Assembly (NCBI GenBank): GCA_030549495.1
Contig: JAUIRK010000165.1
Location: forward strand, 1-64,000
Origin: Nectonema munidae
Taxonomy: Eukaryota; Nematomorpha; Nectonematoida; Nectonematidae
Length of the DNA: 64,000 nt
Direction of reading: 5' to 3'
Shown: positions 20,311 to 32,437 of the stretch, one piece after another
How the letters are laid out: every line of letters starts with the position of its first letter
Position numbering within the stretch: the stretch's first letter is position 1
The notes under the pieces: generated by a model
Seen by the model: only the letters and a program-made list of their open reading frames with translations
The model's database searches: none
Told to the model about the DNA's origin: nothing
Translations under genes and position numbers: made by a program

Positions 20311-20589
20311 TTATTAGATATTTATATTTCTGATTAATCAAATTTTTGATTGACATTTTCTAAAAAGTAGCCATGAATATTGAAAAAAGTAAATATATAA
20401 AATGTTATGCCTTCAAAACTGTATATAATTATAAATTAAAAAAAAGTAATTTAGCTTATTTTTCTTAGCTTTGTACCCTGTCAACGATATACTTTGATCA
20501 CAATAAAAAACTCTAGATGAAAATATGGGTATTTTAATATTTTTTCTTAAAATTTCAGGAATTTCTTTTTTGCTAGATTTATGGTTCCA

Positions 20590-21650
20590 ACCAGACTCGT
20601 CTTTTTTGTGCTAAACTTTGACATTGCATTTTGGAGGTAAAAAAAATTATCACATTTTATATCACCTTTGTTATAAAGTTGACTTTCTTACAATTTGTCA
20701 ACAACGTAATGACCAAGCTGCATATCATTGCGATCTTCGTTTTTTCCTAGATATGGGTATGGGAAGCCTCCACACATGTATTTTGAATTTACTTCCACAA
20801 GCAACCAAAATTTTATGCCAAATTTTTCCGGTTTATTCGGTAAATATTGAGTAAAGGGACATCTTGCTTTGGTTGGGAAAAGCTGCTCGTCAATAGTAAG
20901 GTTACAATCAGGCACCTAAGACTTGATACAATTTTCTATAAATATGTTCCATATGTTGGAGAAGAGAGCAAACTGATCATTTTGAAGCCCTTCTTTTCTC
21001 TCACTTTTTATATCAAATCTTAAAAATCTCATGATTTTTTCAAATCGATCTCATGACATTGCTTGCTTGAAAAGCTGAACTCCCTATTTTTTTGATCAAA
21101 AAAATTTAATAGGAAAATTTTTACCTCCAAGAACACCACGTATCAAAGTCAAATCTGTGAATTTATCTATTTCATGCAGGTCAAGATTCCATTCTTTCTC
21201 GCATTTTACTGCTTCTAAATTTGTACATTTTTGAATGTGACGAATCATATTTTCAGATATAAAAGAACGAACAGCAGAAACACAAGTTTTGTCTACGTAA
21301 GCAAAGTTAGTAGGACCATTTTTCACTTTGAAAATATTTTGTTGTTGAAATCTTCCTTGCAGGTTGATGCTTGGTGACTCAGACCAGATTGTTCCATCTC
21401 TACCCATCAAAGCAGTAAAACTTGATGGTTCACATTCTTCAACTTCTCTAGAAACATTAGAAGTTGCAGAGTGATCGAAACTTTCAAAATCATTGTCGTT
21501 TTCTTCATCACTTTTATTTGAAAAAAATTCTGATCCAGAATTCTCTTTTTCAATACTTTGAATAAAGAACAAAGCATTTTTAGCAGCTACTTTTTCTGAC
21601 TTTGGTGTATGCATTTTAAATGATAAAACTAAGGATAATAGCAAAAAAAG
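20590..21650 (-). pseudogene. piggyBac transposase, N-terminal and first catalytic region
   Basis: Minus-strand frame 21096-21644 has an acidic N-terminus and the piggyBac entry signature GTIWSESP, then FSVRSFISENMIRHI-like and KCTNLEAVK segments and LTLIRGVLGG. Frame 20688-20915 carries NLTIDEQLFPTKARCPFTQY and YLPNKPEKFGIKFWLL, the first catalytic Asp (TIDEQL) and the P-x-KPxKxGIK block. The part joining the two (about 20920-21090) is out of frame, and everything after the YLGK segment is missing, so roughly the N-terminal 60 percent of the protein is represented. No TTAA end pair was found. A TTAACCCATTAGGTACC motif at 21959 faces away from it and may belong to another copy. Confidence 0.75.
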
Positions 21651-22269
21651 ATATGCAATGATGAAAAATAATCGATAAAGTATTAATCACAGTGTAAAAT
21701 GTCAAAATGACCATTTCGTCTTTGTAGGCATATACAATCGTGTAGCAAAAAACAAAATCAATATAAATCAATCAATATGACTAATTGATTGCTTGAGTGC
21801 TCTTATTAAAAGTTATCTTGATTAATTTCATCATGACTATCCTAGTGTGTTTGTGATACAAAGTCTGACAAGTGGTCATTTTAATCACTTTGTCTTTCTA
21901 GTGCTAAGCAGTCATAACTTTTATTATGGAATTCAAATTTTTCCCAAGATTGGTCTTAACCCATTAGGTACCGCTGTACTCATTTAAATGCATAAAAAGT
22001 AGCGCAGGTTATCTTCTGTAACTTAATTGTTTTCTGCTTTTATGGGATATAATCGCTTAAATTTTATAGAATTTATTTTGGACTTGTTTTATTTTTGTAC
22101 ATATAATCTCATTATCACTCCATTCATCACTTAGGGAATGAAATAGCTCATTCAATAAAACTTCTTTTCTAAATTTAGACGTGCATTAAAAAAGCAGTCG
22201 CTAGTAAAGGCATAAACATGGAAGCTATTGAAAACTGTAGCTTTGATAAAAATCCTTTCACCCAATCTT

Positions 22270-22850
22270 CAACTCCTCCTCAAGATTCGAAGTGAAAGAG
22301 CGTATGTTCTCGCGTGCTTTTTCTTCCTCATCCCTCCAAAGAGCGAAAACGGCTCTTTTCTCTGCTTCCTCTTCCTTTCGCCGTAAAAAGAACATTAGCC
22401 CACAAGCCCATCGTCCCATGTGCATCAAAGCCTCGACTGCCCCTCCCCTTTTCCTCTTCAAATGCCAGAATCCGCGCTTCATAACCTTTTGTCGTGTTTC
22501 CTTTCCCTTTCAACTCGTTGCTTCCATTTTTGGTATTTACTCATTCTTCAAGCTTCCGATTTACAAGCTATACCACGTAAAGGACGAAAAGTATCCCACT
22601 TCGGGATTTTTCGCACGTATAAAGTATTGGGCGAAGGTGTATTCAAGAAGTTTCTTCCTAATCATCGAATTTTTATCCATATCCATACGTAAGCTTTCAT
22701 TTCAATTTTTGCATGTATACTGCTCCCTTCTTAGCTTTCAAGCTCTCCTCTGCTAATTAACTAACAAACGCGCTTTTTTCAGTTCCTTTTTATCCCTGGA
22801 GAGACGATATTTGGACTCTTGGCTCCTAAAATGAACGAAAAAAATTGAGT
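22270..22850 (+). other. Possible host exon pair, unidentified
   Basis: This stretch is less AT-rich and more varied than its surroundings. Plus-strand frames are open over 22292-22756 and 22420-22692. A donor-like ATAC|GTAAGC at 22689 and a strong acceptor (CGCTTTTTTCAG at 22766-22777) would define an intron of about 87 bp, after which a short exon runs to a stop in either frame. The more natural-looking frame reads IPRKGRKVSHFGIFRTYKVL then GEGVFKKFLPNHRIFIH. I do not recognise a family. It may equally be a promoter-proximal or untranslated region of a host gene. Confidence 0.25.
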
Positions 22851-22989
22851 ATTAAAAACCAGGAATGAATTAATTTTAGGAGAACACCGCTTGTTAAATA
22901 AAATATCAAAAAATATAAATAATATTTAATGAACTAAGCGAAACATTAGAATAAAACTCGTATTTTTCACTACAAAGAATTTACGTTAG

Positions 22990-23445
22990 TTTACACTTAA
23001 CGGGGTTTCCCAAATTTTTTCGCTGTGGTCCCGTTAAAAACTTTCAAAATCTCATGCACTTCCCGTCATAAAAGCTTAAGATTAGATCTCTATTCTAGCA
23101 AAATAGGTTTGTTCTTGGAGGCCAAATTTTAATTTGTAACAAAGCAAAGCAGTAGTTAGTATTAAAAATTTTCTAATGTGAACTTTTTTTGTAATTTATA
23201 AAATTTATTATAAAAGAATTTTTGTCTAATGAATACATCACTATTATTTATTACCCGACATTACACTTGCACCTTCAGCTCCCAATCCCACCATAACTAC
23301 GGATAACTTCGAGGATTTTCTTGTTTGTAATTGCGATACCTCCCTGAAGCCTGAAGGCCACCTGATTTATCTGAGAGCCAGATGCAGTCATCAAAAGAGC
23401 CATGTCTGGCTCACGAGCCATAGGTTCACGGCCCATGTTCTAGCT
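22990..23445. mobile_element. Deletion derivative of a hAT element
   Basis: The left end reads GGGGTTTCCCAAATTTTTTC and the right end has AAAAGAGCCATGTCTGGCTC followed by ACGAGCCATAGGTTCACGGC. Both resemble the two ends of SCAND3/ZBED-type hAT transposons (CAGGGGTTCCCAAA... and ...GGCTCGCGAGCCATAGGTTGCCGACC). About 350 bases of non-coding DNA lie between. The target duplication is not readable. Confidence 0.4.
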
Positions 23446-23449
23446 CAAC

Positions 23450-24430
23450 AAGAGATCAAAATCATTCATATATGATAGAGTCAAAGCGAAAACGAACTGA
23501 CAATAATTCTTCATGTCTGCTATCATTTTTACACTCATCTATTAGGATTGAGTACATTCCCATCTCTATTCCATCTCTAATCATCAGAATAAAGATTTGG
23601 GTTAGGAATTTTTGTACCCAAAAGACGTTGAGTTATATACGACCCTAACATAAAAGTTAACAGATAAAAATAAAACAATTTTAAAAGTTTGCTATAAAAT
23701 AGAGGCAAAATATTATTTTACTTTACAAAAATAAACAAGAAATGGTAAATTTAATTTAAGTTTAAATATAATTAACACAAATCTAAAGCTAATAGTTTTA
23801 TCGACTTTATCTCATGGCTTTTCTAAAATCAGTGTGGAGCATCGAGGTAAAAAATTGAATCATCTCAATTCACATAATTATATTAAATTTAACTTAAATG
23901 CTCAAAAATAATTAATTAATGTTTGAAAGCATTCGACAAGCTGATAGGAAGAAATCTCTCTGAGAGCACAATACAGAAAAGAAGATACTGACACTTTGGA
24001 GAGTGGAACGAAGCTAGACATGGACTTTTCAGCCACGGGCAGTTCAAGAGCGATTCATAGTCACATGCTCATCACTAAAACAATACAGCCTACCTCACAG
24101 ATTTACTGCAGAGATCATTAGCAGATTGACAACAAAAGTCAAAAAAATTTCATGTAAAACTTGTATTGAACGGCCACTCTGTTGAGCGACCAATTTTATT
24201 CTGCACCGACATTTTTCCAATGGAAATGTATTTTTATTCAACGACCACTTTCAAACGCGACCAACGACCACTTATACATGCACAAAGATATTCAACAAAC
24301 GGCCACTACTTATACATGAATCGTGGAACAAAGGAACACTGCATCAATATATGCTATAAGCAGTATAGTGAATTATTTTTTATTTGAAACAAAAGACCAG
24401 TCACACAATTAAGAAATATTGATCGTCATA
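23450..24430. other. No gene; GGCCACT repeats near 24165-24310
   Basis: Mostly unremarkable AT-rich DNA. Between 24166 and 24310 the motif AACG(G/A)CCACT recurs three to four times with CTTATACATG, resembling the subterminal part of a Tigger/pogo element. The 73-codon open frame here has no recognisable product. Confidence 0.35.
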
Positions 24431-24714
24431 GCACATGATTAACTCTTTCATGCCGATAGGTCAGTAATGCATAGTTCCTTCAAGTGCCGAAAAGTCCATT
24501 TAATTTGATTATCTGATATGCCGAAGCAAAAATATTTCGTTTTATTTAATGAAAGTGATATATCAAAGTTTACACACTACTAATAAACGAAATTTGGGTA
24601 CAATAAAAAAAAATGTTTTTTCGTTTTTAAAAAAAATGCCGTACCATATATGGGACGTTCGTACACCCCAAAAAATTCTGTAAAACCAAAACACAATTTT
24701 ATTAAAACATTTTT

Positions 24715-26476
24715 TTAAATTTTAGTATGGTAAGCGATAAAGCATTTCACATGAACTCCAACATTGCATTTGATGCATTTTGTGGGAGTTTTAGAATGAC
24801 AATGTCGACATTTCAATCTTTTATTGTCTTCAATCGGAGTGACCAAGTGTCCAGTCTTGTCGAATCTTGTGATGTCTGCAGGATTGGGACTTGCGAGAGC
24901 CTTGGATGATTGAGGATAAACTCCATAGGTTTTTAATAAACTTTGGGCCACCATTCTGCGGTAAAAAAGTTGATCTTTTTTTTCAGGGTTCGGGGTCAAC
25001 CTGTACACAAGCCAAGCTTGTATGATCAATGTATCAAAAAGATGCATTACAATAGGCATATACCATTTTTTTCCTCTTAAACAACTTTTATAAATCATGA
25101 GATTTTGGTCCATTCTGTCTACATGCCCCATCTCTCGATTATAAACATTTAAAAGCTTTGGCTGATTTATTTTTATCCTACTTTTTAATGTACGCGAGTA
25201 TCGTGAAATTTTATTTAGTGGCTCTACCCCATACTTGTTAGATCCACAAATCACAACCCGATTATCAAACCACTCACAAACGTTAAAAGAACAGGAATTG
25301 TATGCCGTAAAACTCCCTCTGGGATCTTTTTTAAAATCTTTTTCACTTTTTTTAGGAAAATTGAGCAGCCTGTTCTTTTTTATGGTAGCCGTCATGGTCT
25401 TTTTTTTTTTCTTTAATCATTTGAAACAAGTTCAAGGTTGAAAAATAATTATCCATGACATAATGGTATGAGTTGATGATCTTGTTGTTGTTTTTCTCAA
25501 CAAAGTTGAGTACTACAGATTCCCCTAAAGTTAACCCTGTACTTCTTTTTTCCGATTTACCTTGATAAAGATCAAAGTTCACTAAATACCCAGATTGAAT
25601 GCAATCTGACCATTGCTTATACCCAAACCTTTGAGGCTTTCCTTTGATGAACTGTTTCAGATGTTGACGACCATAATACGGTATCATCGTTTCATCTATA
25701 GCATGAAACTCTGCTACAGGAGCATTTGAAGAAAAAATTTGGTTTAGTTTGTCAACAAGAGGCCGTATTTTGGTGAACTTATCACTTGAGTCAAGTTGAT
25801 TGTTGTCTGAAAAATGTAAGTACTTTTTTATTTCATCAAACCTATCTCTCCTCATTGCCGACGATACAATTTTCACATCACAATCCTCACTTTTGTTCCA
25901 ATACATGCGATATTTAGGTAATTTATGGTAGCCAATTAGAGTGAAAATACCAAAAAAAACTTTAAATTCATCATTACTCAAGTTCAAATTAAAGTTGTTT
26001 TGCGAAGCATAATTGTTTGTAAATGAAACAATCATGTTAATGAGAGTTTCAGTCAAAAATAGATTAAAAACATCCATCAAATTCAAGTTAGCGTTATCAT
26101 AGTAACTTGGGTGAAGAGCTTCTTTGAATTCATTTCCATGAAAATTAACACAACCACTGTTCCCATGAAAAGACTTTTTTCTTTTAACTGGTTCGATTTG
26201 ATTACTAGTTTGTCTATCATCATCATTAATATCATCATCATCATCATCATCATCGTGAATCACACATCTTGAAACCAAAGTTCCTTCAGCCAGCAATTGA
26301 TTTCCAGTCAAATTGTCTATATCGCCGATGTCTTCGTCTCCTGAATCTTCATCTGTAACCACATCGGTACAATTTATGGGCGGTTGAATGAAAATTTGGG
26401 AGTCAGTTATCTTTTCTGTATCAATAAACTCCAACAAATTATTTAAAGTATCATCCTTAAAAATGTGAGAATGCAC
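24715..26476 (-). pseudogene. piggyBac transposase, one frameshift from intact
   Basis: The gene would encode about 590 residues. The N-terminal part (25352-26476) is acidic, with an Asp run from a CAT/ATC microsatellite. It then gives the DDE core: HAIDETMIPYYGRQHLKQFI (first Asp), YHYVMDNYFSTLNLF (second Asp). In the next frame (24715-25395), REMGHVDRMDQNLMIY supplies the third Asp. The C-terminus is Cys/His-rich (CRHCHSKTPTKCIKCNVGVH, then CF), the cross-brace finger that piggyBac proteins use to bind their ends. The two frames overlap by a single-base slip in a long A run (about 25395-25410). I see no other damage. piggyBac proteins excise precisely at TTAA in the nucleus. The short distance to intact suggests recent activity, or a sequencing error in the homopolymer. 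Confidence 0.85.
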
Positions 26477-26753
26477 AATATATTTTGAAATAAAAGTTTG
26501 CTTTCACAAAACAATTATTCAATGATAAAAAAAAGTAAAATTAAACATCTCATACTTCATACTAAGATTTATTTATCAAAAATATGCAGAATGTAGTAAA
26601 TAAGTTTTCCTCCAGCATTCTTCTCAGGGTCTCTTTGATATATAAAGCTCAGAATAAAAGTCAAAAGACTATAGAACGCAATAGCGTCCACATTAGAAAC
26701 TATTGGTAATTCAATATCCACATCCCAATTCGAGAATGTGAAATAAATAAAAT

Positions 26754-26877
26754 CCGAATTCTCCAACATTAAAACTCAATTTTTTATTCAAAATAATAAA
26801 AAATTCAAAGTATCCCGAATTTTCCAACATTAAAACTCAATTTTTTATTCAAAATAATAAAAAATTCAAAGTATCAA
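26754..26877. repeat. 61-bp tandem duplication
   Basis: The segment CAACATTAAAACTCAATTTT, TTATTCAAAATAATAAAAAA and TTCAAAGTATC appears twice with a period of 61 bases and only a few differences. It lies upstream of the piggyBac transposase start, inside the element. Confidence 0.7.
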
Positions 26878-28771
26878 TGTAACATTTAGAGCTCAGCTAA
26901 AAAGTCCAAAGGGCCCGGCCTTTTTGTTTTCACAAATACTCTTTTGTTTATGATAATTTTTATATTTTGTACATTTAGCTTATCTATAACCTTTAAATTA
27001 ATGATTTCTTGTGCATATATGTAACTATAAATATTTTTTATATTGCCCGAAATATTAAAGTTCAGCAATTTACTACAAAAAAGCGTGCGTCTTTTCACCC
27101 AAAAACACATTCAAAAAACATCATATGTAGCAACAGAAACTATTTAAATCAAATAATCAGTGAAATTCAACAAAAAATTACAATTAATCAATTGAGTTTA
27201 AAAGTAAAGGATATTAAAAGTTAGTAAAGCCTAAAGCAAGAGTTAGTACATTACATACTAAAATATTATGTTCATGATAAAATATATATAAAAAAGAAAA
27301 AAAACAATTGAATAAAACTACAAATAAACTACTTTAAACTACATATAAAACTAGTTTTTAGGTGTTTTTTGAATGTGTTTTTGGGTGAAAAGAAGCGCCT
27401 CAAAAAAAGGTTTTCTCTATTTGTTTGAAGCTTTTTCAAAGTTCAATAGTTAATGAACAAAAACTTACTATTGTTTAATTGTAAAAAAATTTTTTTTTTA
27501 CTACATTTCATACAAATAATATGTTTTTGTGAGTGCTCACTGCTTATTGGATCTATTAGACCCATGTTTACCTGCAACGTAATGCTAAAAGTTTTTAGGT
27601 CGTTGCCGAAAAAAAACTAACTTTGACAAAAATATTTTTTGAATGATTTAAATACAAGTAGAATGAGGAGGCATTTTAAAAGTTTCAAAACTATATATAT
27701 CATTTATGACAAAAAATTTAAGTTTCTCGGGTCTGATAGACCCTTGCCTGATGAGGGTTAAAAATGAATAATTTACTACAAGTTAAACCAGACTCTTCCT
27801 AATATTTACAAAAATATGTCAGGTATTAATATTTAAGTCTTTGAATAGACGCTGTTATTCATAAGAAGGAGAAGGAAAAAGTTTATTTTTCATACTTTTT
27901 TAAATAATAGTTTAATAATTGGAAAATGCAATTATTCTGACCTATTAACTAAGTTGATAACTTTTTTATTAACTGGTTGGTACAATGAGAATCAGATTTT
28001 TAGTCCAAAGCAGAAGAATCATATCCAAATTTATTATAAAAAGCAGATGAACTGAATTTTTCTGTCTATAACTTCATTTAGATTTTAAAAATGTTTATGT
28101 ATTTCGTTATAAGAAAAATAATATCAATTTTTGAAAATAAAATCTGAAAATTTTCCAAATTTGTTCCAAAATTCAACAATATTTTGTAAAAAAATATTCT
28201 CAAAAACAGAGGTTGTATAAAAAACTTTTTATTGTTTAAAATTTTGCATTAAATTTGGATAAAAAAACACAAATTAACAAAATTGATTTTGAGCAAAAAA
28301 ATCAGTCCTAACGGGTCATATCTGGTACCCAATATTCAAAGTTATTTGAAAAAAGCATGTTTCATGAAAAAAAAGTATTAGCTTGCTAACGATGTTATTG
28401 AAAGTACGTCGAATATATTACACATAAGTTTTACGTCATATATAAAGTAAATAATGAGAAAACTTACCATAATTAAAAGAAACACACACGTAAAAAGAAA
28501 ATGACAGCAAGAACGATCTGGTAAGTTGTGATGTGACGTCAAAATCTTGAATTGCAGCCAGAATATTGATTATCCTATTCGTGACATGCATGCATCAACT
28601 CGATGTGAAATAATGAAGGTTAGTGGTATTTGTTTACGTTTTTGTAAATAACTAAATTTGACCCGCTCGGCACTTACAGTAAAATTTTTGGGGTGACATA
28701 TATGGCCCTTTCGGCATACAAAGAACTTTATTTACGACCCATATGTGGGACTTTCGGCACAAAAGAGTTAA

Positions 28772-29170
28772 TGTATCACTTCCCGTTGCAGCTCTTGAAA
28801 CGATGATAAATGTGTCAATTTACTCTTTGTTTGGACGTTGTTGTTTCTAAAACGCTTCGATAGATATCCACCTTATTTTTTACAGGTGTTATAACATGAT
28901 TATGACAAGGGATATTTGCTATGCACAATCAATTACGTATGATATCATACTTTGTTCTACTCTCTATGGAATACAATAAATTAAAAAAGATTTTTGTTTC
29001 ATACTGATTGGCCAATACTTTGTTATTGCATTTGCCTTCAGCTACGATTATCTTGATTTTAAAGATTTATTTTTTCAGAAATAAAATTTTTTAACTCAAA
29101 ATTATCTAAAAAAAGTTTAAATTTTATTTAAAAGTTTGGTTTTATACAAGTTTTTTGTTTTTTTATTTAA
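28772..29170. other. AT-rich spacer between piggyBac and Tigger copies
   Basis: No coding or repeat signal is recognised. A Tigger left terminus was looked for here and not found. Confidence 0.4.
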
Positions 29171-29177
29171 ATTTCAC

Positions 29178-30610
29178 ATGTCAAAATCGAAAAAACGAAA
29201 AATTTTGTCTCTTGAAGAGATCTTGAAAAAAGCTACGAAGGAATTTATTCAAGATCCATTGCCAGTGAATTTGATGTTGGCAAAGCTCAAATTCAAGCAA
29301 TAAATAATTATAATCAAAGATAAAGAAATATTTTGAAAATGTGGAAGTTTGGAGAATGCAGTGCAGATTCTAAGTTTTTCAAAGCTTGAAAAATTACATA
29401 TGAAGAAATCGATATAAAAAAAGTGTGGGAGTGGTTTTGCTACGCAAGGGGTAAAAATATTCCTATTACTGGACCTTTAACAAGAAGAAGCATTGTATAG
29501 CTCCAAAGCTCAATCATCATTGCTCATTTCATCTGAAGTAAGTGAAGAGGTGGTAAGTGATTGGGTTGGGTTAAAAGAATTCCTGTCATCTTCAAGGATT
29601 ATGAAAGAAAAAACATATTTAAGGCTGACGAAACAAGCCTTTTTTTAGTTCGATTCCCAAAAGAAGCTATGCTGTCAAAGGAGATCAATGCAAAAGGAGA
29701 AAATTTTCAAAAGAGAGATTAACTTTAATGCTAGCATGTTCAGCAGAAGGAGAAAAATTCAAACCTCTCATTATTGGTAAATCTAAAAATCCTCGTTGTT
29801 TTCGTGGTTTCAATATTGAAAAATTACCTTTAATATACAGACACAACAGTAAGTCTTGGATGAGTAGTGCCATTTTGAAAATAGAAAAATTGCACTTTTA
29901 GTTGATAACTGTGCCGCTCATCCTCCAATTGAAGTTTCGAATGTTCAGCTCATATTTTTACCGCCAAACACAACATAAACTTCAACCATGTGATGCTGGA
30001 ATAATTAAAAACTTTAAATCTTTCTACAGAAGAAAACTACTTAATCATTTACTCTTGCATATGAAAGATGTAGAAAACATTTCAGATTTTGCCAAAAAAG
30101 TAAGTGTTTTTGACAGCATTCAATGGGTAATATCTTGGGGGAAAACAGTGTTGCCTGAAACAGTAAAAAAGTGCTTCAATAAGTGTGGTTTTTTGCAAGA
30201 TATAACGCAAGAAGATCTAAACAACAATGAAATTGGGACTCAATCAATTCCTTGATGATAAAAAGGTAGAAGCTTTGCTGGAAGAAACTACATGGGAAGA
30301 ATATGTTCAATGCGACGATGACATCGAAACTTGTGAATCTTATTTCTTCGATGTAAAAAATTCAGAAGAAAAAATGGGACAAAATGAAGAAGAGAAAGAA
30401 GAAGAAGAAGCTAGTAGAATGAATAAATTGTCCTAGTCACTTTTAAAGATGCTTTAAATTCTCTTAAAGTTGTGCGAAATTTTGCTCTTCAGAGTAATTC
30501 ATCAGAACTTCTAGAAATTGCAAATAAAGGTAAAGAAATCATAGAAAAAAGAAAATTACTCAATTTTAAACAAACAACATTGGACGCTTTTATGAATAAA
30601 TAAAAAAAAA
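29178..30610 (+). pseudogene. Tigger/pogo transposase, C-terminal half best preserved
   Basis: The N-terminus starts at the ATG at 29178 (MSKSKKRKILSLEEILKKAT), the basic start and HTH of a CENP-B/Tigger protein. The region up to about 29890 is interrupted by several stops and shifts. From about 29880 the reading is clean: KIALLVDNCAAHPPIEV (second catalytic Asp), VQLIFLPPNTT then LQPCDAGIIKNFKSFYRRKL, running on through frame 29902-30255 with DSIQWVISWGKT. An acidic C-terminal tail follows in 30227-30436. The order and spacing match TIGD-like transposases (DDE_1 fold). Only one nonsense triplet lies within PPNTT-TLQP, in the more intact half. The gene is inactive. Confidence 0.75.
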
Positions 30611-30647
30611 TTTGTTTGATTAGATTTTTTGATATTTTTCATCATTT

Positions 30648-30700
30648 GAGACCTACGACCAAAAAAGTTCGCTTTAGTCTTGGTCGTAAGTCTCAAGTTG
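30648..30700. repeat. Inverted repeat, probable Tigger right terminus
   Basis: GAGACCTACGACCAAAA and CTTGGTCGTAAGTCTC form an imperfect hairpin of 16 bases per arm around a loop of about 14. It lies 40 bases after the Tigger frame ends. Read inward from the right it gives CAACTTGAGACTTACGACC, plausible as the element's terminal repeat, but no copy of it is seen upstream of 29178. Confidence 0.4.
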
Positions 30701-30704
30701 TACG

Positions 30705-31950
30705 CATAAATATTATGATAAATATTTTCTAATGTATTACCTTCTGCATTTTCATTGTGTCTGAACCAGAGAACGAACCCACTCTGAAAGATCACAAACA
30801 ATAAATCGATTTATTACAAAGAAAGACTGGAGCTAAAAGATTTTTTAACCTCTCCTCACATTAATTTTCAAGAAGCCTGGCTCATATCAAATGTTTTGGT
30901 TGGGTGGATCGATTACTCTGTACTGAGACACTTTGCCGCTTTAAATAAAATTTTAAAATTTATAAATGTTACAATTTTTAGCAACGAAATGTTACCAAAC
31001 TAGATTACTAACATAAAAAAGCCGAGAATCATCTTATGTAATCTTCATATTATTGGTATCTACACATATATTCAGTTTGTAAAGTAATTGTTTAAAGATA
31101 CATTTGGGTCTAGGAATTGACAAGTATGAAGTAGTAAACCTAAATTAGCTTCTTTTAATAGAAATTGGAAGTCAAAGATGTTTGGAAGAAAATTTTCTAC
31201 AAATGTTAAATTTGTAATAATTATTACATAAATATTAATAATATATTGATAAATCATAGTTACATGATAATGAAATTATTTGTACAGAAAATAATACAAG
31301 TAGTGCCAAATAAATTCTATACAAATTTAGCGCATTAGATCCAATGAAAGCAAGGAATAGTTAAGTTAACCCAGGATACTTGTACTGTACTCAAATCAGT
31401 ACTGGGCTAAAGTTAATCTTAGTTAAAGCAAAACTAGCATTCACCATTATCAATTATTATCAAAAAACTTTTAAAAACAGAAATAACTTCTGTGAATCAA
31501 ATTTGCAGCCTTTTTACACACTCATAAGTTTCATTAACAAAGAGTTTGAAGGAAATAGCAAAAACATTGCGAACTATCTAGGGAACTATCTAGATATCAA
31601 TCATGATATGAAAAAAACTAAAACATTAAATAAAAATATCTAAGAGTAAATATGCTATAATAAATTTAGATTCTGTAATAAAAGACTGGATTGTTTACAT
31701 TTTATTTAGCAAATAATAAATTTAACTCTTTCTGTTACAGTAATCAATAGGGATAAACCTTTTAAGCTAGTATGGAGTATACTTTCTTATATATATAGCT
31801 TATTATAAAAAATATTTGCCCGGCTGTAAAATTTGGGGACTATTTTTCAAATTTCTGACTACATTACTGCCTCTCATCAACTATAACCCACATTCGGATT
31901 AATTATTATATGGGAAATTAAAAAAAAAATTAGATTTTAAAAATATCCAT
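30705..31950. other. AT-rich DNA, no gene recognised
   Basis: Short open frames here (for example 31380-31643) show AT-biased composition and no motifs. No paired repeat is detected. Confidence 0.35.
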
Positions 31951-31958
31951 TCAAATAG

Positions 31959-32022
31959 TTATACTTAAAACAAGAAAAGTAATGTGGAAATTATACTTAA
32001 AACAAGAAAAGTAATGTGGAAA
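31959..32022. repeat. 32-bp tandem duplication
   Basis: TTATACTTAAAACAAGAAAA plus GTAATGTGGAAA occurs twice head to tail with a period of 32 bases and no mismatch that I can see. Confidence 0.75.
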
Positions 32023-32130
32023 ATTTACTCACAACCGAAACTAGCAATTTAAATAAAGTTATCGACTTGAGAGCATTTAAGATTGTTTGGGGGGGGGGGA
32101 GGTATTTGAACAAGTATTTACTGTTTGAAG
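32012..32130 (+). repeat. Dispersed repeat, copy 1 (with poly-G run)
   Basis: TATTTAC-type text here (AATGTGGAAAATTTACTCAC, CTAGCAATTTAAATAAAG, TTATCGACTTGAGAGCATTT) recurs at 34278-34395 with about 80 percent similarity. In this copy GTTTGGGG... has expanded to a run of about ten Gs (32090-32100). Confidence 0.55.
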
Positions 32131-32437
32131 TTTAGATTTCCTCTCTAATGCGGGTTTTACAGTATTTGCATTTTTGCACATTGACAATAGAATATAAAGT
32201 ATGTATTTGTTAATTCCGCATAATCAAAATGTTTGAGCCTTTTATCGTGTCTCATTCACTTGATATTTACATAATTTCTTTCTTTACCTCGGTGATTCAA
32301 AATTTTTTCTCAAACTTTAATGCCACCCTTAAAAGTGTGCAGTTTGAATTGACTGTTGTAATTTAAATGCCGTAAGAAATACCTTTTAGCAGAACACATT
32401 CACAGTTCAGCCGTATTTATGACATCTTTTTGCTTTA

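Larger units (their letters stand above)
24439..28771 (-). mobile_element. Complete 4.33-kb piggyBac element
   Basis: Both ends are visible: TTAACTCTTTCATGCCGATA from 24439, and at the right CTTTCGGCACAAAAGAGTTAA, whose complement reads TTAACTCTTTTGTGCCGAAA. TTAA target duplications sit at 24439-24442 and 28768-28771. Subterminal copies of TGCCGA occur on both sides (near 24452, 24485 and 24520; and inverted near 28672, 28712 and 28755), with CATATATGGGAC-like motifs. The transposase gene occupies 24715-26476 on the minus strand. The 2.2 kb to its right is AT-rich, with a 61-bp tandem duplication at 26754-26877 and, at 27730-27760, a sequence (GGTCTGATAGACCC...GGGTTAA) that may be the end of another TTAA element nested inside. 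Confidence 0.8.

Noticed and set aside
26222-26262. CAT/ATC microsatellite as a regulatory repeat
   Set aside because: It encodes the acidic Asp run near the N-terminus of the piggyBac transposase.
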